A stretch of 23,677 bases of DNA from Deltaproteobacteria bacterium (GCA_030603465.1 JAUVXT010000010.1:1-23677); one strand, 5' to 3'. Counted from the first letter of the stretch, positions 7,489 through 16,105 are shown. A program made the numbers and translations. The notes: generated by a model not told the origin, from the sequence alone.

Positions 7489-9348
7489 ATGAATAGGAAT
7501 ACCAGACTGATAATAGCTGCCACCACTTTTTTAATTGTCTCCCTCCTCTTGTGGGTGAGCCTGACGGGTTCCCACTTATCCGGGATACCCATAGGAATAA
7601 ATTCAGAAAAGGAAATTCATAACGCCTTGTATGGACCCCAACAGGGTGAGATCATTGATACCAGGCACAGCGCCTTCGGTCAGACGGATTTGGTGCGGTA
7701 TGAAGACATACATTACATGGATATCTTCATAGATGGCACAGCCGGAACGCCTATGTATAGATTTAATGGTAATTTTGATAATCCAAATTCTATAGTTGAC
7801 AATCTTAAGACCACCTTCCCCGGCTATTTCCCCTTCATGTTTTTGAAAGAGAAGGAACGAAACAGCGCACTCATTATAGGACCGGGCGGAGGACGTGATA
7901 TATTGCTGACAGTCATGGGCGGAGTTCGAGAGATAACGGCAATCGAGGTAAACAAGGATCTTGTGGATATGGTGAAGGAATACTCATGGTACAACGGTGG
8001 CATTTACACATCATTAGACCATGTCAGTATAATTATTGATGAGGGAAGAAGCTTTCTCAAGCGTCAAGAGAAAAAATTTGACATTATCATGCTCAGCCTT
8101 CCGGTTACGAATACAAGCCGGAGCATAGAGGGATATTCTGTAACAGAAAGTTTTTTGCTCACCGAAGAGTCTATAAGTGACTACCTCGATCACTTAACCG
8201 AAGAAGGCCGTTTGATGATCATAGCCCATGGAGATCTTTCAATGTTGAGACTCCTTTCTCTCTCTCTGTCTGCTCTCAACGATAGGGGTGTCAGTAATGT
8301 AGAAGCTATGAAGCGCGTTTACCTGGTAGGATCGGATCAGTATCCGCTCTTTGTTCTGAAAAAAAGACAGTTTGAGGTCTCGGACTCATTTGCAAGATAT
8401 AATAATGCCATCAACAAATTAGGATATGATCCCTCTGCGTCATACTTTCCTTATCTTAACCAAAGAGGGTCGCTCAATCCGGCTCTTGAGGCCTTGGAAA
8501 GCGGGGAAATGGCTTTTGATGATCTAGAAAAAAAGGTTAGAAAGATGGGTTACGATATCAGTCTGGTAACGGACAACAGTCCCTTCTTTTACAAATTTGA
8601 ACAGGGACTTCCAGAACCTGTTCTTACGGTTCTCTGGTCATCGATTATTTTGACATTGCTCGCGGTACTGGGACCCTTGCTGTACTGGAGGAAAAAGTTC
8701 TTCCTGAAAGGGAAAAGAGAAAAATACACGAACAATTTCGGTTGGATCCTGTTCAGGTGTATCATATTGTTTTTCATGCTGGGTGCAGGATTTATGCTCA
8801 CAGAAATATCACTCGCTCAGAGATTTGTCCTTTTTCTCGGTCAGCCCGTACTGGCTCTGGCAGTCCTTCTATTTTCACTTTTAACGGGAGCCGGCATGGG
8901 CAGCATCTGTAGCGGACGTCTTACTTCAAAGATGACAATGAAGGGAATAGCCGTCTCTGCCCTGGTTATTGCCGGCGTACTACTGATTTATAACTTTCTT
9001 CTATCCTATGTTTTCGCCCAACTCCTTGGAATGAGTCTTCTCATCCGCATGTTAGCTTCGGTTATCACATTAGCTGTGCTGGGTTTTGCTATGGGATTTC
9101 CTTTTCCATTATCCATAAGATTGCTCAAAGAGATAGAAATGGTGAATTGCATCCCATGGATGTGGGGCATAAACGGCATAAGCTCCGTACTGGGTTCTGC
9201 GTTAACTGTAGCTATAGCAATAAGCATTGGATTTAACGAAGCGCTCATATCCGGAGCCGGTTGTTATTTCATAGTCTTTTTGATGTTTAACGAATGGGGC
9301 AGAAAAAAGAGAAACCGGAAGGAACTTCCGGTTTTTAGAGAAGTATAG
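7489..9348 (+). CDS. Membrane-bound spermidine-synthase-like protein (split gene, second part)
   Basis: This 619-aa protein has one N-terminal helix (about residues 7-27), then a soluble SpeE-like Rossmann domain over about 45-330, and a C-terminal bundle of about six helices from residue 380 on. Family motifs are IDGTAGTPMYRFNG (81-94), the nucleotide-binding IIGPGGGRDILL (129-140) with acidic E153, and GYSVTESFLLTEESISDYL. The segment FDIIMLSLP (197-205) stands where true spermidine synthases carry the DSTDP catalytic region, so aminopropyl transfer is doubtful; the substrate of this family is unknown to me. The start ATG has GGAG 5 bases upstream and an in-frame stop before it at 7459, so it is translated separately from the first part. 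The 3' end of the gene itself encodes an intrinsic terminator. Confidence 0.8.
   Translation: MNRNTRLIIAATTFLIVSLLLWVSLTGSHLSGIPIGINSEKEIHNALYGPQQGEIIDTRHSAFGQTDLVRYEDIHYMDIFIDGTAGTPMYRFNGNFDNPNSIVDNLKTTFPGYFPFMFLKEKERNSALIIGPGGGRDILLTVMGGVREITAIEVNKDLVDMVKEYSWYNGGIYTSLDHVSIIIDEGRSFLKRQEKKFDIIMLSLPVTNTSRSIEGYSVTESFLLTEESISDYLDHLTEEGRLMIIAHGDLSMLRLLSLSLSALNDRGVSNVEAMKRVYLVGSDQYPLFVLKKRQFEVSDSFARYNNAINKLGYDPSASYFPYLNQRGSLNPALEALESGEMAFDDLEKKVRKMGYDISLVTDNSPFFYKFEQGLPEPVLTVLWSSIILTLLAVLGPLLYWRKKFFLKGKREKYTNNFGWILFRCIILFFMLGAGFMLTEISLAQRFVLFLGQPVLALAVLLFSLLTGAGMGSICSGRLTSKMTMKGIAVSALVIAGVLLIYNFLLSYVFAQLLGMSLLIRMLASVITLAVLGFAMGFPFPLSIRLLKEIEMVNCIPWMWGINGISSVLGSALTVAIAISIGFNEALISGAGCYFIVFLMFNEWGRKKRNRKELPVFREV
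9312..9336 (+). terminator. Intrinsic terminator embedded in the 3' end of the spermidine-synthase-like gene
   Basis: AAACCGGAAG (9312-9321), loop GAA, CTTCCGGTTT (9325-9334), with five T at 9332-9336. It lies inside the last codons, 10 bases before the stop codon. Confidence 0.65.
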
Positions 9349-9382
9349 TGCAGCCTCGTATTTTCAACATACAAGGCTGCAC
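9348..9382. terminator. Stem-loop between convergent genes
   Basis: GTGCAGCCTCGTAT (9348-9361) pairs with ATACAAGGCTGCAC (9369-9382) with one mismatch around a 7-base loop. It starts on the last base of the stop codon and separates the convergent spermidine-synthase-like and alcohol dehydrogenase genes. There is no T tract on either side, so termination is inferred from place and stem strength only. Confidence 0.5.
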
Positions 9383-9452
9383 ACCCTTTCCGATCTGGTT
9401 GTCCACGTTTAGATTGTTTTATTTCCGTGATATCAACCCAAGTAACTAAACG

Positions 9453-10616
9453 CTAAAGTGCGCTATAGTAGAGTTGAATAATTTCCTCTTTGGTTGCTTT
9501 CCGTGGATTATTGCCCGGGCTACCACTGGCAATTGCATCATCGGCCATTTTTGACACCACGGCATCCAATTTCTTTTTCTCAACGCCCAGCTTGGAAAGG
9601 CTGGGAATCTCGTGCATCTGAATCATCTCTTTCACCATTTCAGCGCCGGCTCGGGCAGCAGCGAGGGGAGACAGACCGTCTATTGATACGCCAAGGGCGG
9701 CGGCTATGTCTGCATAGCGGTTTGGCGCACCCATCAACGAAAATTCCATGACGACCCCTAGAAGAGCCGCATTAGAAACGCCATGGGGCACATGGAAATT
9801 GGCCCCTATGGGTCTCGACATACCGTGAACCAGATTAACCGAAGCATTAGAGAATGCGATCCCCGCCTGCATGGCACCCAGCATGGTCTGAGATCTCGCT
9901 TCCACGTTATCAGGATTGGCCCAGGCCTGGGGCAAGTATTCTCCCAGTAATCGAATCGCCGACAGAGCCATGACATCACTCATGGGCTGCGCCTTAACGG
10001 ATACATAAGCCTCAATAGCGTGAGTCAGCGCATCCAGGCCGGTAGCGGCGGTAATGCCTCTCGGCATTTTCATCGTGAGCAAAGGATCGACGAGCGCAAC
10101 CCTCGGCATCATTTCAGGACTTCCAATAAGCATCTTCACATCATTTTCAGTATCTGTAATAATTGTAAAAATAGTAACTTCGCTCCCGGTTCCCGCTGTT
10201 GTGGGAACAGCAATAAGGGGCATTCCTAGTTTAGACACCTTTCCAAGTCCCATATAGTCTTGAATTTTTCCAGGATTGGTCGCCATGATACTGATCGCCT
10301 TGCCAACATCAATGGGACTGCCGCCGCCGCATGAAACCAGTATGTCACACTGTTCTTTTCTCACAATCTCCAATCCTTCCTCTATGTGGGTAAGGGTCGG
10401 TTCTGTGTTGACACCGTCATAGACAACCGGATCCAGATCTGCTTGTCTAAGAGACTCCAACACCGGATCGATTGTTCCGATATTTCTGAGAATTTTATCA
10501 GTTACCACCAGAGCCTTTTTGGCGCCGGTGCGCTTGGCTTCCGTTCCGGCTTCTCGGGAAGCGTTTAATCCAAACTGAATGGTTGGTGGGACCCTAAATG
10601 GGCGTGCATTTATCAT
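9453..10616 (-). CDS. Iron-containing (group III) alcohol dehydrogenase
   Basis: The start complementary to 10614-10616 is chosen because AAGGAGG precedes it closely; the open frame continues 47 codons further up to 10757, but that extension has no family similarity. The 387-aa product has the usual length. It shows the NAD(P)-binding segments SCGGGSPIDVGKA (95-107) and PTTAGTGSEVT (138-148), and the metal-binding set D195 and H199 in GLDALTHAIEAY, H264 in LVHGMSRPIG, and H278 in FHVPHG. These enzymes interconvert small alcohols and aldehydes (FucO, propanediol dehydrogenase, sulfoacetaldehyde reductase SarD). With the aldehyde dehydrogenase at the left edge it could form an alcohol-aldehyde-acyl-CoA chain, but the two are 8 kb apart and a link is inference. 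Confidence 0.93.
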   Translation of the reverse strand: MINARPFRVPPTIQFGLNASREAGTEAKRTGAKKALVVTDKILRNIGTIDPVLESLRQADLDPVVYDGVNTEPTLTHIEEGLEIVRKEQCDILVSCGGGSPIDVGKAISIMATNPGKIQDYMGLGKVSKLGMPLIAVPTTAGTGSEVTIFTIITDTENDVKMLIGSPEMMPRVALVDPLLTMKMPRGITAATGLDALTHAIEAYVSVKAQPMSDVMALSAIRLLGEYLPQAWANPDNVEARSQTMLGAMQAGIAFSNASVNLVHGMSRPIGANFHVPHGVSNAALLGVVMEFSLMGAPNRYADIAAALGVSIDGLSPLAAARAGAEMVKEMIQMHEIPSLSKLGVEKKKLDAVVSKMADDAIASGSPGNNPRKATKEEIIQLYYSAL

Positions 10617-10958
10617 GAATTTTTCCTCCTTATTATTGGTTATTCCAGCGATTGTTATTGAAATTCCGGACTCTTGAACGAGGGAAACGATCCTCATCCG
10701 CTTCTTGCTTAAACATGCAAGTGCCTTTCCATCTAGATCCTCCGTGCCACACGACACCTGACATATTTATCATTCAGATTATGAGCTCGACCAGCCTGCC
10801 GGGAACTCATTATAAAATTTGAAGATATGTTTAAAAATGGATTAGAGATGTACCGATGATTTGTCTACAAGGCTAAAATGAACATTAGAATCGAATTTTC
10901 ATTTCCTTCCAGAGAAGCGTACACAGTTCTCACCTCCATTTTAATTCGATAAAGCATA

Positions 10959-10988
10959 TACTTAGCAGTTTATCATTGGATTTGTCAA
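10959..10988 (-). promoter_or_regulatory. Candidate promoter for the alcohol dehydrogenase
   Basis: On the minus strand a perfect TTGACA (complement of 10983-10988) is followed after 18 bases by TAAGTA (complement of 10959-10964). The resulting leader would be about 340 bases long, unusually long for such a gene, so a second promoter nearer the start is possible. Confidence 0.4.
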
Positions 10989-11016
10989 GCATTTTTTAGG
11001 CTTATATAATTTTTTC

Positions 11017-11045
11017 TTGACAATGGCCTGAATATTCATTTATAA
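11017..11045 (+). promoter_or_regulatory. Sigma-70 promoter of the TetR/beta-oxidation operon
   Basis: TTGACA at 11017-11022 and TTATAA at 11040-11045 with an ideal 17-bp spacer (TATAAG at 18 bp is an equal alternative). The -35 boxes of this and the minus-strand promoter lie 28 bases apart. Confidence 0.75.
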
Positions 11046-11053
11046 GATTATAG

Positions 11054-11066
11054 TGACCGGTGGTCA
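11054..11066 (+). promoter_or_regulatory. Palindromic operator at the transcription start of the TetR operon
   Basis: TGACC-GGT-GGTCA is a perfect 5-bp inverted repeat with a 3-base centre. It starts 8 bases after the -10 box, covering the expected +1 region, where a bound repressor would block initiation. The adjacent TetR protein is the obvious candidate for autoregulation. Confidence 0.6.
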
Positions 11067-11114
11067 TAAACTGACTATGATTTATCCAGACAAGACATCT
11101 GAAAGGAATGAAAA

Positions 11115-11753
11115 ATGAGTCCCGAGAAACGACGAATAAGGGAAAGGGAGCGAAGAAGAAGGGCTATATTGAAGGCATCAAGGAAATTATTTCTTGAAAA
11201 GGGCTTTAATCAGGTCACTGTTTCGGAAATTGCCCAGAAGGCCGCGCTGAGCAAGGGGGCAATATATCTCTATTTCAGAAGCAAAGAAGAAATATATGCT
11301 CAAATACTCTTGAATGACATCGAAAAATTCCACAAAAAGGTAATTCATATCTTCAGAGAGGAAAGGCCTGCGTCAGAGATAATTGCCGACTTTGCCGATT
11401 TCTACGTTAAATTTTTCCTTACCGATAGAGAATTATTCAGGATATTGATCAGCTTTATGCTGCATACGAATAACGTGGGTTTCACGGAGGAAATGAACAA
11501 GAGGGTTATTCAGGAGACGAACAAGACGATTTCCATAATTGAAAGGATACTGCAGAGTGGCGTCGATTCAGGAGAATTTAAACTGGGAAAAGAGGATATC
11601 CGAAGGGTAAGAAATGTCTTTTGGGGGATGCTGAACGGGATAATATCTCTCCACCTCTTTGTTGGCAAGGAAACAAAAAGGGAGGAGAGGATAAGAACCA
11701 ATATTGAAAATGGCCTGGCCATTTTTATTGAAGGGATAAAAAATTGTATGTAA
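11115..11753 (+). CDS. TetR-family regulator of the beta-oxidation operon
   Basis: This 212-aa protein starts with a highly basic stretch (RRIRERERRRR), followed by the TetR helix-turn-helix over about residues 16-62: AILKASRKLFLEKGFNQVTV, then EIAQKAALSKGAIYLYFRSKEE. The remaining all-helical part is the ligand and dimer domain typical of the family. It is the first gene of an operon with acyl-CoA dehydrogenase 16 bases downstream, so it most likely senses an acyl-CoA and relieves its own repression, as in other TetR-type fatty-acid regulators (FadR of Bacillus is the known precedent). The upstream region holds a strong promoter overlapped at its start by a palindrome. GAAAGGAATG gives a moderate ribosome site. 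Confidence 0.92.
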   Translation: MSPEKRRIRERERRRRAILKASRKLFLEKGFNQVTVSEIAQKAALSKGAIYLYFRSKEEIYAQILLNDIEKFHKKVIHIFREERPASEIIADFADFYVKFFLTDRELFRILISFMLHTNNVGFTEEMNKRVIQETNKTISIIERILQSGVDSGEFKLGKEDIRRVRNVFWGMLNGIISLHLFVGKETKREERIRTNIENGLAIFIEGIKNCM

Positions 11754-11769
11754 TGAGGAGGTGGCATGT

Positions 11770-13635
11770 ATGGGTAATTTGTTGGTAAATACGAGGGATC
11801 AGAAATTTATTCTCTACGAACAAATCGGGATTGAAAAGCTTTTTGGATCCGAAAGGTATGGCGACTACTCCAAAGAAGTTGTGGACATGATGATGAGTGA
11901 AGCCGAAAAGATGGCGGTGGAAGATGTTGTCCCTACCTATGACGCGGGAGATAAAGAGGGGTGTAACTTCAAGGATGGAAAGGTGTCTGTCCCCAAATCC
12001 TTTCGTGCCCTATACAAGAAATTTTGTGAGGCGGGATGGATAAGTGGGATAGTTGATGTTGAGCATGGAGGTCAGGGCATGCCCATATCGTTATGGACTG
12101 CATGCGCGGAATTTTTCGATGCCGCAAATTTCGCGTTTATGATGTATCCTGGTCTCACATGGGGGGCGGCAGGGCTTATCTCCAAGTATGGCACTGAAGA
12201 GCAAAAAAACAAATATATGCTCAAGATGTTTTCCGGTGAATGGTGCGGTACCATGTGTCTCACCGAGGCCAATGCCGGCAGCGATGTGGGGGCCACGAGA
12301 GCGACGGCCCGGAGGCTGCCCGATGGCAGATTCAGCATAACGGGAACAAAGATGTTTATCTCTTCGGGGGATCATGATCTTACTGAAAATATCGTTCATG
12401 CCGTCCTTGCCAGGATCGAAGGCGATCCTTCCGGCACGGGCGGAATTTCAATTTTTGTCGTTCCCAAGTATAAAGTGAATGATGACGGCAGCATTGGGGA
12501 ACCCAATGATGTTGTTACCGGCAATATCGAACACAAGATGGGGATAAAGGGGTCTGCCACCTGTACGCTCAACTTTGGTGAAAACGGCAATTGCATCGGA
12601 GAACTCCTTGGTGAAGAACGGAAGGGGATGCGGATCATGTTTCAGATGATGAATGAGGCCAGGCTTGAAGTGGGCATGCAGGGTCTGGGACATGCCACTG
12701 CGGCATATGAACATGCCCTTCAATACGCAAAAGAGCGCATCCAGAGCAGACCAATCTGGGAGATGACGAATCCAAGCGCCGCGCCGGTTCCCATCATTCA
12801 ACACCCCGATGTGAGACGCATGCTTCTCTGGATGAAATCTTACGTGGAGGGCATCAGGGCGGTAAATTATTTTATTGCCTTTGCCATCGATATGGAAAGG
12901 ATTGCCGAGACCGAAGAAGAAAAGAAAAAGTGGGAGGGATTTGTAGAGCTGTTGACGCCTGTTTGCAAGGCCTTTTCGTCAGATATGGCTGTGGAGATAT
13001 GTTCTCTCGGAATTGACGTGTACGGCGGCTACGGATACATATCCGAGTACCCGATGGAGCAGTATATGAGAGACGCAAAGATTGCCTGCCTCTACGAGGG
13101 GACAAACGGCATCCAGGCCCTTGATCTGGTTGGAAGAAAGCTGGCCCAGAACAAGGGGATGAATGCAATGAACCTTTTTAGTGAAATTGGCAATACCTGT
13201 CAAAAGGCAAAAAAGGTCGAGGAGCTGAAGGCAAGCGCCGCGGGCCTTGAAGATGCCTATGCTGCTGTCGCGGGATTAACAATGCAATTTGGCGAATGGG
13301 CGAAGAGCGCCGGCATGATCATTCCTATCTTGAATGCAAGACCCTATCTTATGATTCTGGGCGATCTTGTCGTGGGATGGCAGCTGATACAGGGTGCGGA
13401 TATAGCTCATGGAAAGCTGCAGGCCATTTATGAGAAAGCGGGCGCTGAGGATTCAAAAGCCGGTCAGCGCGCCGAAGGGCGGAAAAATCCGGAGGCTGCG
13501 TTTTACCAGGGGAAAATAGCGACGGCACGGTATTTCGCGGCAAATATACTTCCCACGATCAAGGCAAGGTGTCAGGCGATCCAGTCGGGAGATAAGACAC
13601 CGATTGAGATGCTTGAGGAATCGTTTGGGGTTTAA
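11770..13635 (+). CDS. Acyl-CoA dehydrogenase, long (about 620 aa) DmdC-like type
   Basis: The ATG at 11770 has AGGAGG (11756-11761) spaced 8 bases upstream; a GTG at 11761 would overlap this site and is rejected. The 621-aa FAD enzyme performs alpha,beta-dehydrogenation of an acyl-CoA thioester. The order is an N-terminal helical domain, the beta domain with CGTMCLTEANAGSDVGATRA and the FAD/substrate loop ITGTKMFISSG, then the C-terminal helical domain. There the predicted catalytic base E443 sits in LYEGTNGIQALDLVGRK, matching the position in the 600-aa class that includes 3-methylmercaptopropionyl-CoA dehydrogenase, and the motif IDVYGGYGYISEYPMEQYMR is intact. An extra helical tail of about 150 residues distinguishes it from the 380-aa short-chain enzymes. 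No EtfAB gene is nearby, so the electron acceptor is encoded elsewhere. Confidence 0.94.
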   Translation: MGNLLVNTRDQKFILYEQIGIEKLFGSERYGDYSKEVVDMMMSEAEKMAVEDVVPTYDAGDKEGCNFKDGKVSVPKSFRALYKKFCEAGWISGIVDVEHGGQGMPISLWTACAEFFDAANFAFMMYPGLTWGAAGLISKYGTEEQKNKYMLKMFSGEWCGTMCLTEANAGSDVGATRATARRLPDGRFSITGTKMFISSGDHDLTENIVHAVLARIEGDPSGTGGISIFVVPKYKVNDDGSIGEPNDVVTGNIEHKMGIKGSATCTLNFGENGNCIGELLGEERKGMRIMFQMMNEARLEVGMQGLGHATAAYEHALQYAKERIQSRPIWEMTNPSAAPVPIIQHPDVRRMLLWMKSYVEGIRAVNYFIAFAIDMERIAETEEEKKKWEGFVELLTPVCKAFSSDMAVEICSLGIDVYGGYGYISEYPMEQYMRDAKIACLYEGTNGIQALDLVGRKLAQNKGMNAMNLFSEIGNTCQKAKKVEELKASAAGLEDAYAAVAGLTMQFGEWAKSAGMIIPILNARPYLMILGDLVVGWQLIQGADIAHGKLQAIYEKAGAEDSKAGQRAEGRKNPEAAFYQGKIATARYFAANILPTIKARCQAIQSGDKTPIEMLEESFGV

Positions 13636-13687
13636 CTTTTAAATCATTTGAAATAAGCGGAAGACATACCGGAAAGGAGGGTATGAC

Positions 13688-16105
13688 ATGTCGTATGAAA
13701 TAAAAAAAGCTGCCGTTTTAGGGGCAGGAGTCATGGGCGCCACCATTGCCGCTCACCTGGCAAATGCGGGGATTGATTCTGTATTGCTGGACATTGTGCC
13801 TTTTGAGTTGACCGACGGAGACAAGAAAAAGGGTTACACGAAGGAGAGTCCCGAATGGCGGAACAGTTTCGCGGCAAATGGCCTAGCAGGCGCTTTAAAG
13901 TCAAAACCGGCAAGTTTCTATTCCAAAAAGAATGCCTCACTGATTAAGATCGGAAATCTGGAGGATAACCTGGGCTGGCTCGCGGATGTGGATTGGATCA
14001 TCGAGGTGGTTATCGAAAATCTTAAAATCAAGCAGGACCTCTTCGCAAGAGTCGAAAAAGGTATAAAACCGGGCTGTATCGTTTCTACGAATACATCGGG
14101 GATCCCGATTAAGGATATTTCCGCCAAATTCGGGGCGAAACTGAAGCAGAATTTTCTGGGCACTCACTTCTTTAATCCTCCACGCTATATGAAGCTCCTT
14201 GAAATCATTCCCGGAGAAGAAACGAAAAAGGAGATTATCGATTACTTGACAGAATTTTGTGAGGAAGTGCTCGGAAAGGGTGTCGTAATCTGCAAGGATG
14301 TTCCCAATTTTGTCGCCAATCGTGTCGGTGTCTTTGATATCTCCAATGCAATCAGGATCATGGCGGATAAGGGGCTTTCCATGCCGGAACTGGATGCCAT
14401 TATAGGAAAGGGTGTTGGCAGGCCGGGGTCCTCGATAGGCGGGACAATGGATCTCGTCGGTCTCGATACGGGATACCATGTCATGAACAATCTCTATGAA
14501 GCTGTGCCAGATGATGAGATGAGAGAGTACTTTATGCCCGGCGAATTTATGAAAAAGATGATGGAAAAGAAGTGGCTTGGCAATAAAACCGGGCAGGGTT
14601 TCTATAAGAGGACAAAGGATGCACAGGGAAAGCGGACCAAGCTTGCTCTTGATTACAATAAAATGGAATATGTTTCCTTTAAGAGACCGAAATTTGATTC
14701 TGTATCCGATGCAAAAAAGCTGGAAGCGGGGTTTGAGAAAAAGCTGAAGGCCCTCTTCGCGGGCAAGGATATTGCGGCCGAGGTGGTCAGGGAATATCTA
14801 TGTAAAAACCTGATCTATGCGGCCAACAGGATACCGGAAATCTGTGACAATGTAGTTGGAATTGACAACGCCATGAAATGGGGATTCAATCACAAGCTGG
14901 GACCCTTTGAGACCTGGGATGCGCTGGGCGTGAAGGAGACGATCGATGTAATGAAATCGTTGAAACTCAAGGCGCCGAAGAAGGTCACAGATATGTTGAA
15001 ATCGGGGGCGGAATCCTTTTATCTCAAGAAGGAAGACGGCAAGCATTACTATGATTTTGAGACCAGGGGCTATGTAAAACTGGAAGATAAACCAAAGATT
15101 GTCCTCCTTCCGTCCTTTAAGGAACGAGAAAAGACGGTCAAGGAAAATCCGGGCGCGTCACTTGTGGATATCGGTGACGGTATCGCCTGTCTGGAATTTC
15201 ATACAAAGATGAACGCCATAGACGGCGATGTCATCAGTATGATCTATGACAGCTGCGATATAGTGGAGAAGGATTTTCTCGGCCTGGTCGTTGCAAATCA
15301 TGGAACGAATTATTCGGTGGGGGCGAATATATTTCAGGTCCTTATCGCGGTGCAACAGACTGACTGGGATATGCTGGATGATCTGGTCAGCAAATTCCAG
15401 TATGCCAACATGAGAATGAAATACTGTGAAAAGCCGGTAGTAACGGCACCTGCGGGCATGGCCCTGGGTGGCGGCTGTGAAATGGCCATGCACGGAGCAA
15501 AGTGTCAACCCTGTGGAGAGACTTACATGGGATTGGTGGAGGTTGGAGTCGGCGTTATCCCTGCGGGAGGCGGCACCAAGGAGTTGATGGTCAGATGCAC
15601 CGAGGGAATACCCGACGGCGCAATCGAAAACGGCCTGAATCTCCAGACATATTACCAGAAGGTCTTCGAAAATATCGGAATGGCGAAGGTCGCCACTTCC
15701 GCCGTGGAGGCCATCGAGTTGGGATATATCAGAAAGACAGAAGGTATAAGCCTTAACCGCGATCATCAGATCTGGGATGCGAAAGGGATTGCCCTTGGAT
15801 TATCAAAATTCTACAGCAAACCGAAGCCATCTCGAATACCCGTCATGGGAGACAATTTCAAAGGTATGGCCGCGGCTATTCTCTATAACATGAGGCGCGG
15901 AAACTTTATTTCCGATTACGATGTCCATGTGGCGACAAAACTTGCCGAGATTATTTCCGGAGGTGACTGCTCCGAAGGGACATATGTTACGGAAGAATAC
16001 ATCCTCGATCTGGAGAGGGATGCATTCCTGAGCCTTTGCGGCGAATCGAAGACGCAAGACAGGATTATGCACATGCTCATGAAGGGAAGGCCGCTGCGTA
16101 ATTAA
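13688..16105 (+). CDS. fadN: 3-hydroxyacyl-CoA dehydrogenase / enoyl-CoA hydratase fusion
   Basis: This 805-aa bifunctional protein does the hydration and second oxidation step of beta-oxidation. The dehydrogenase comes first: NAD-binding VLGAGVMGATIAAHL (G12, G14, G17), then the catalytic pair H160 (GTHFFNPPRYM) and E172 (LLEIIPGEE), then FVANRVGVFDI and a helical C-terminal part with NKTGQGFYKR. From about residue 490 follows a crotonase domain with NYSVGANIF and an oxyanion and acid-base region PAGMALGGGCEMAMHG, GLVEVGVGVIPAGGGT. The order dehydrogenase-then-hydratase is that of Bacillus FadN and is opposite to E. coli FadB, so the symbol is by architecture only. AAGGAGG at 13674-13680 supports the start. 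It lies 52 bases after the acyl-CoA dehydrogenase and 66 before the thiolase. Confidence 0.93.
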   Translation: MSYEIKKAAVLGAGVMGATIAAHLANAGIDSVLLDIVPFELTDGDKKKGYTKESPEWRNSFAANGLAGALKSKPASFYSKKNASLIKIGNLEDNLGWLADVDWIIEVVIENLKIKQDLFARVEKGIKPGCIVSTNTSGIPIKDISAKFGAKLKQNFLGTHFFNPPRYMKLLEIIPGEETKKEIIDYLTEFCEEVLGKGVVICKDVPNFVANRVGVFDISNAIRIMADKGLSMPELDAIIGKGVGRPGSSIGGTMDLVGLDTGYHVMNNLYEAVPDDEMREYFMPGEFMKKMMEKKWLGNKTGQGFYKRTKDAQGKRTKLALDYNKMEYVSFKRPKFDSVSDAKKLEAGFEKKLKALFAGKDIAAEVVREYLCKNLIYAANRIPEICDNVVGIDNAMKWGFNHKLGPFETWDALGVKETIDVMKSLKLKAPKKVTDMLKSGAESFYLKKEDGKHYYDFETRGYVKLEDKPKIVLLPSFKEREKTVKENPGASLVDIGDGIACLEFHTKMNAIDGDVISMIYDSCDIVEKDFLGLVVANHGTNYSVGANIFQVLIAVQQTDWDMLDDLVSKFQYANMRMKYCEKPVVTAPAGMALGGGCEMAMHGAKCQPCGETYMGLVEVGVGVIPAGGGTKELMVRCTEGIPDGAIENGLNLQTYYQKVFENIGMAKVATSAVEAIELGYIRKTEGISLNRDHQIWDAKGIALGLSKFYSKPKPSRIPVMGDNFKGMAAAILYNMRRGNFISDYDVHVATKLAEIISGGDCSEGTYVTEEYILDLERDAFLSLCGESKTQDRIMHMLMKGRPLRN

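Larger units (their letters stand above)
10617..11114. other. Regulatory region between divergent alcohol dehydrogenase and TetR operon
   Basis: This 498-base region holds back-to-back promoter candidates (10959-10988 minus, 11017-11045 plus) and a palindromic operator at 11054-11066. An inverted pair ATCGAATT / AATTCGAT spans about 10892-10950, within the probable leader of the alcohol dehydrogenase transcript. On the minus strand a GGAGGTGAG site near 10930-10937 precedes only very short frames and is not called as a gene. Confidence 0.6.

Noticed and set aside
10617..10757. 47-codon N-terminal extension of the alcohol dehydrogenase
   Set aside because: A strong ribosome site marks the internal Met, and the extension has no family similarity.
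10728..10760. TGGCAC on the minus strand near the alcohol dehydrogenase as a sigma-54 promoter
   Set aside because: No TTGC at the required -12 spacing.
11761..11769. GTG start for the acyl-CoA dehydrogenase
   Set aside because: It overlaps the AGGAGG site that fits the ATG at 11770.
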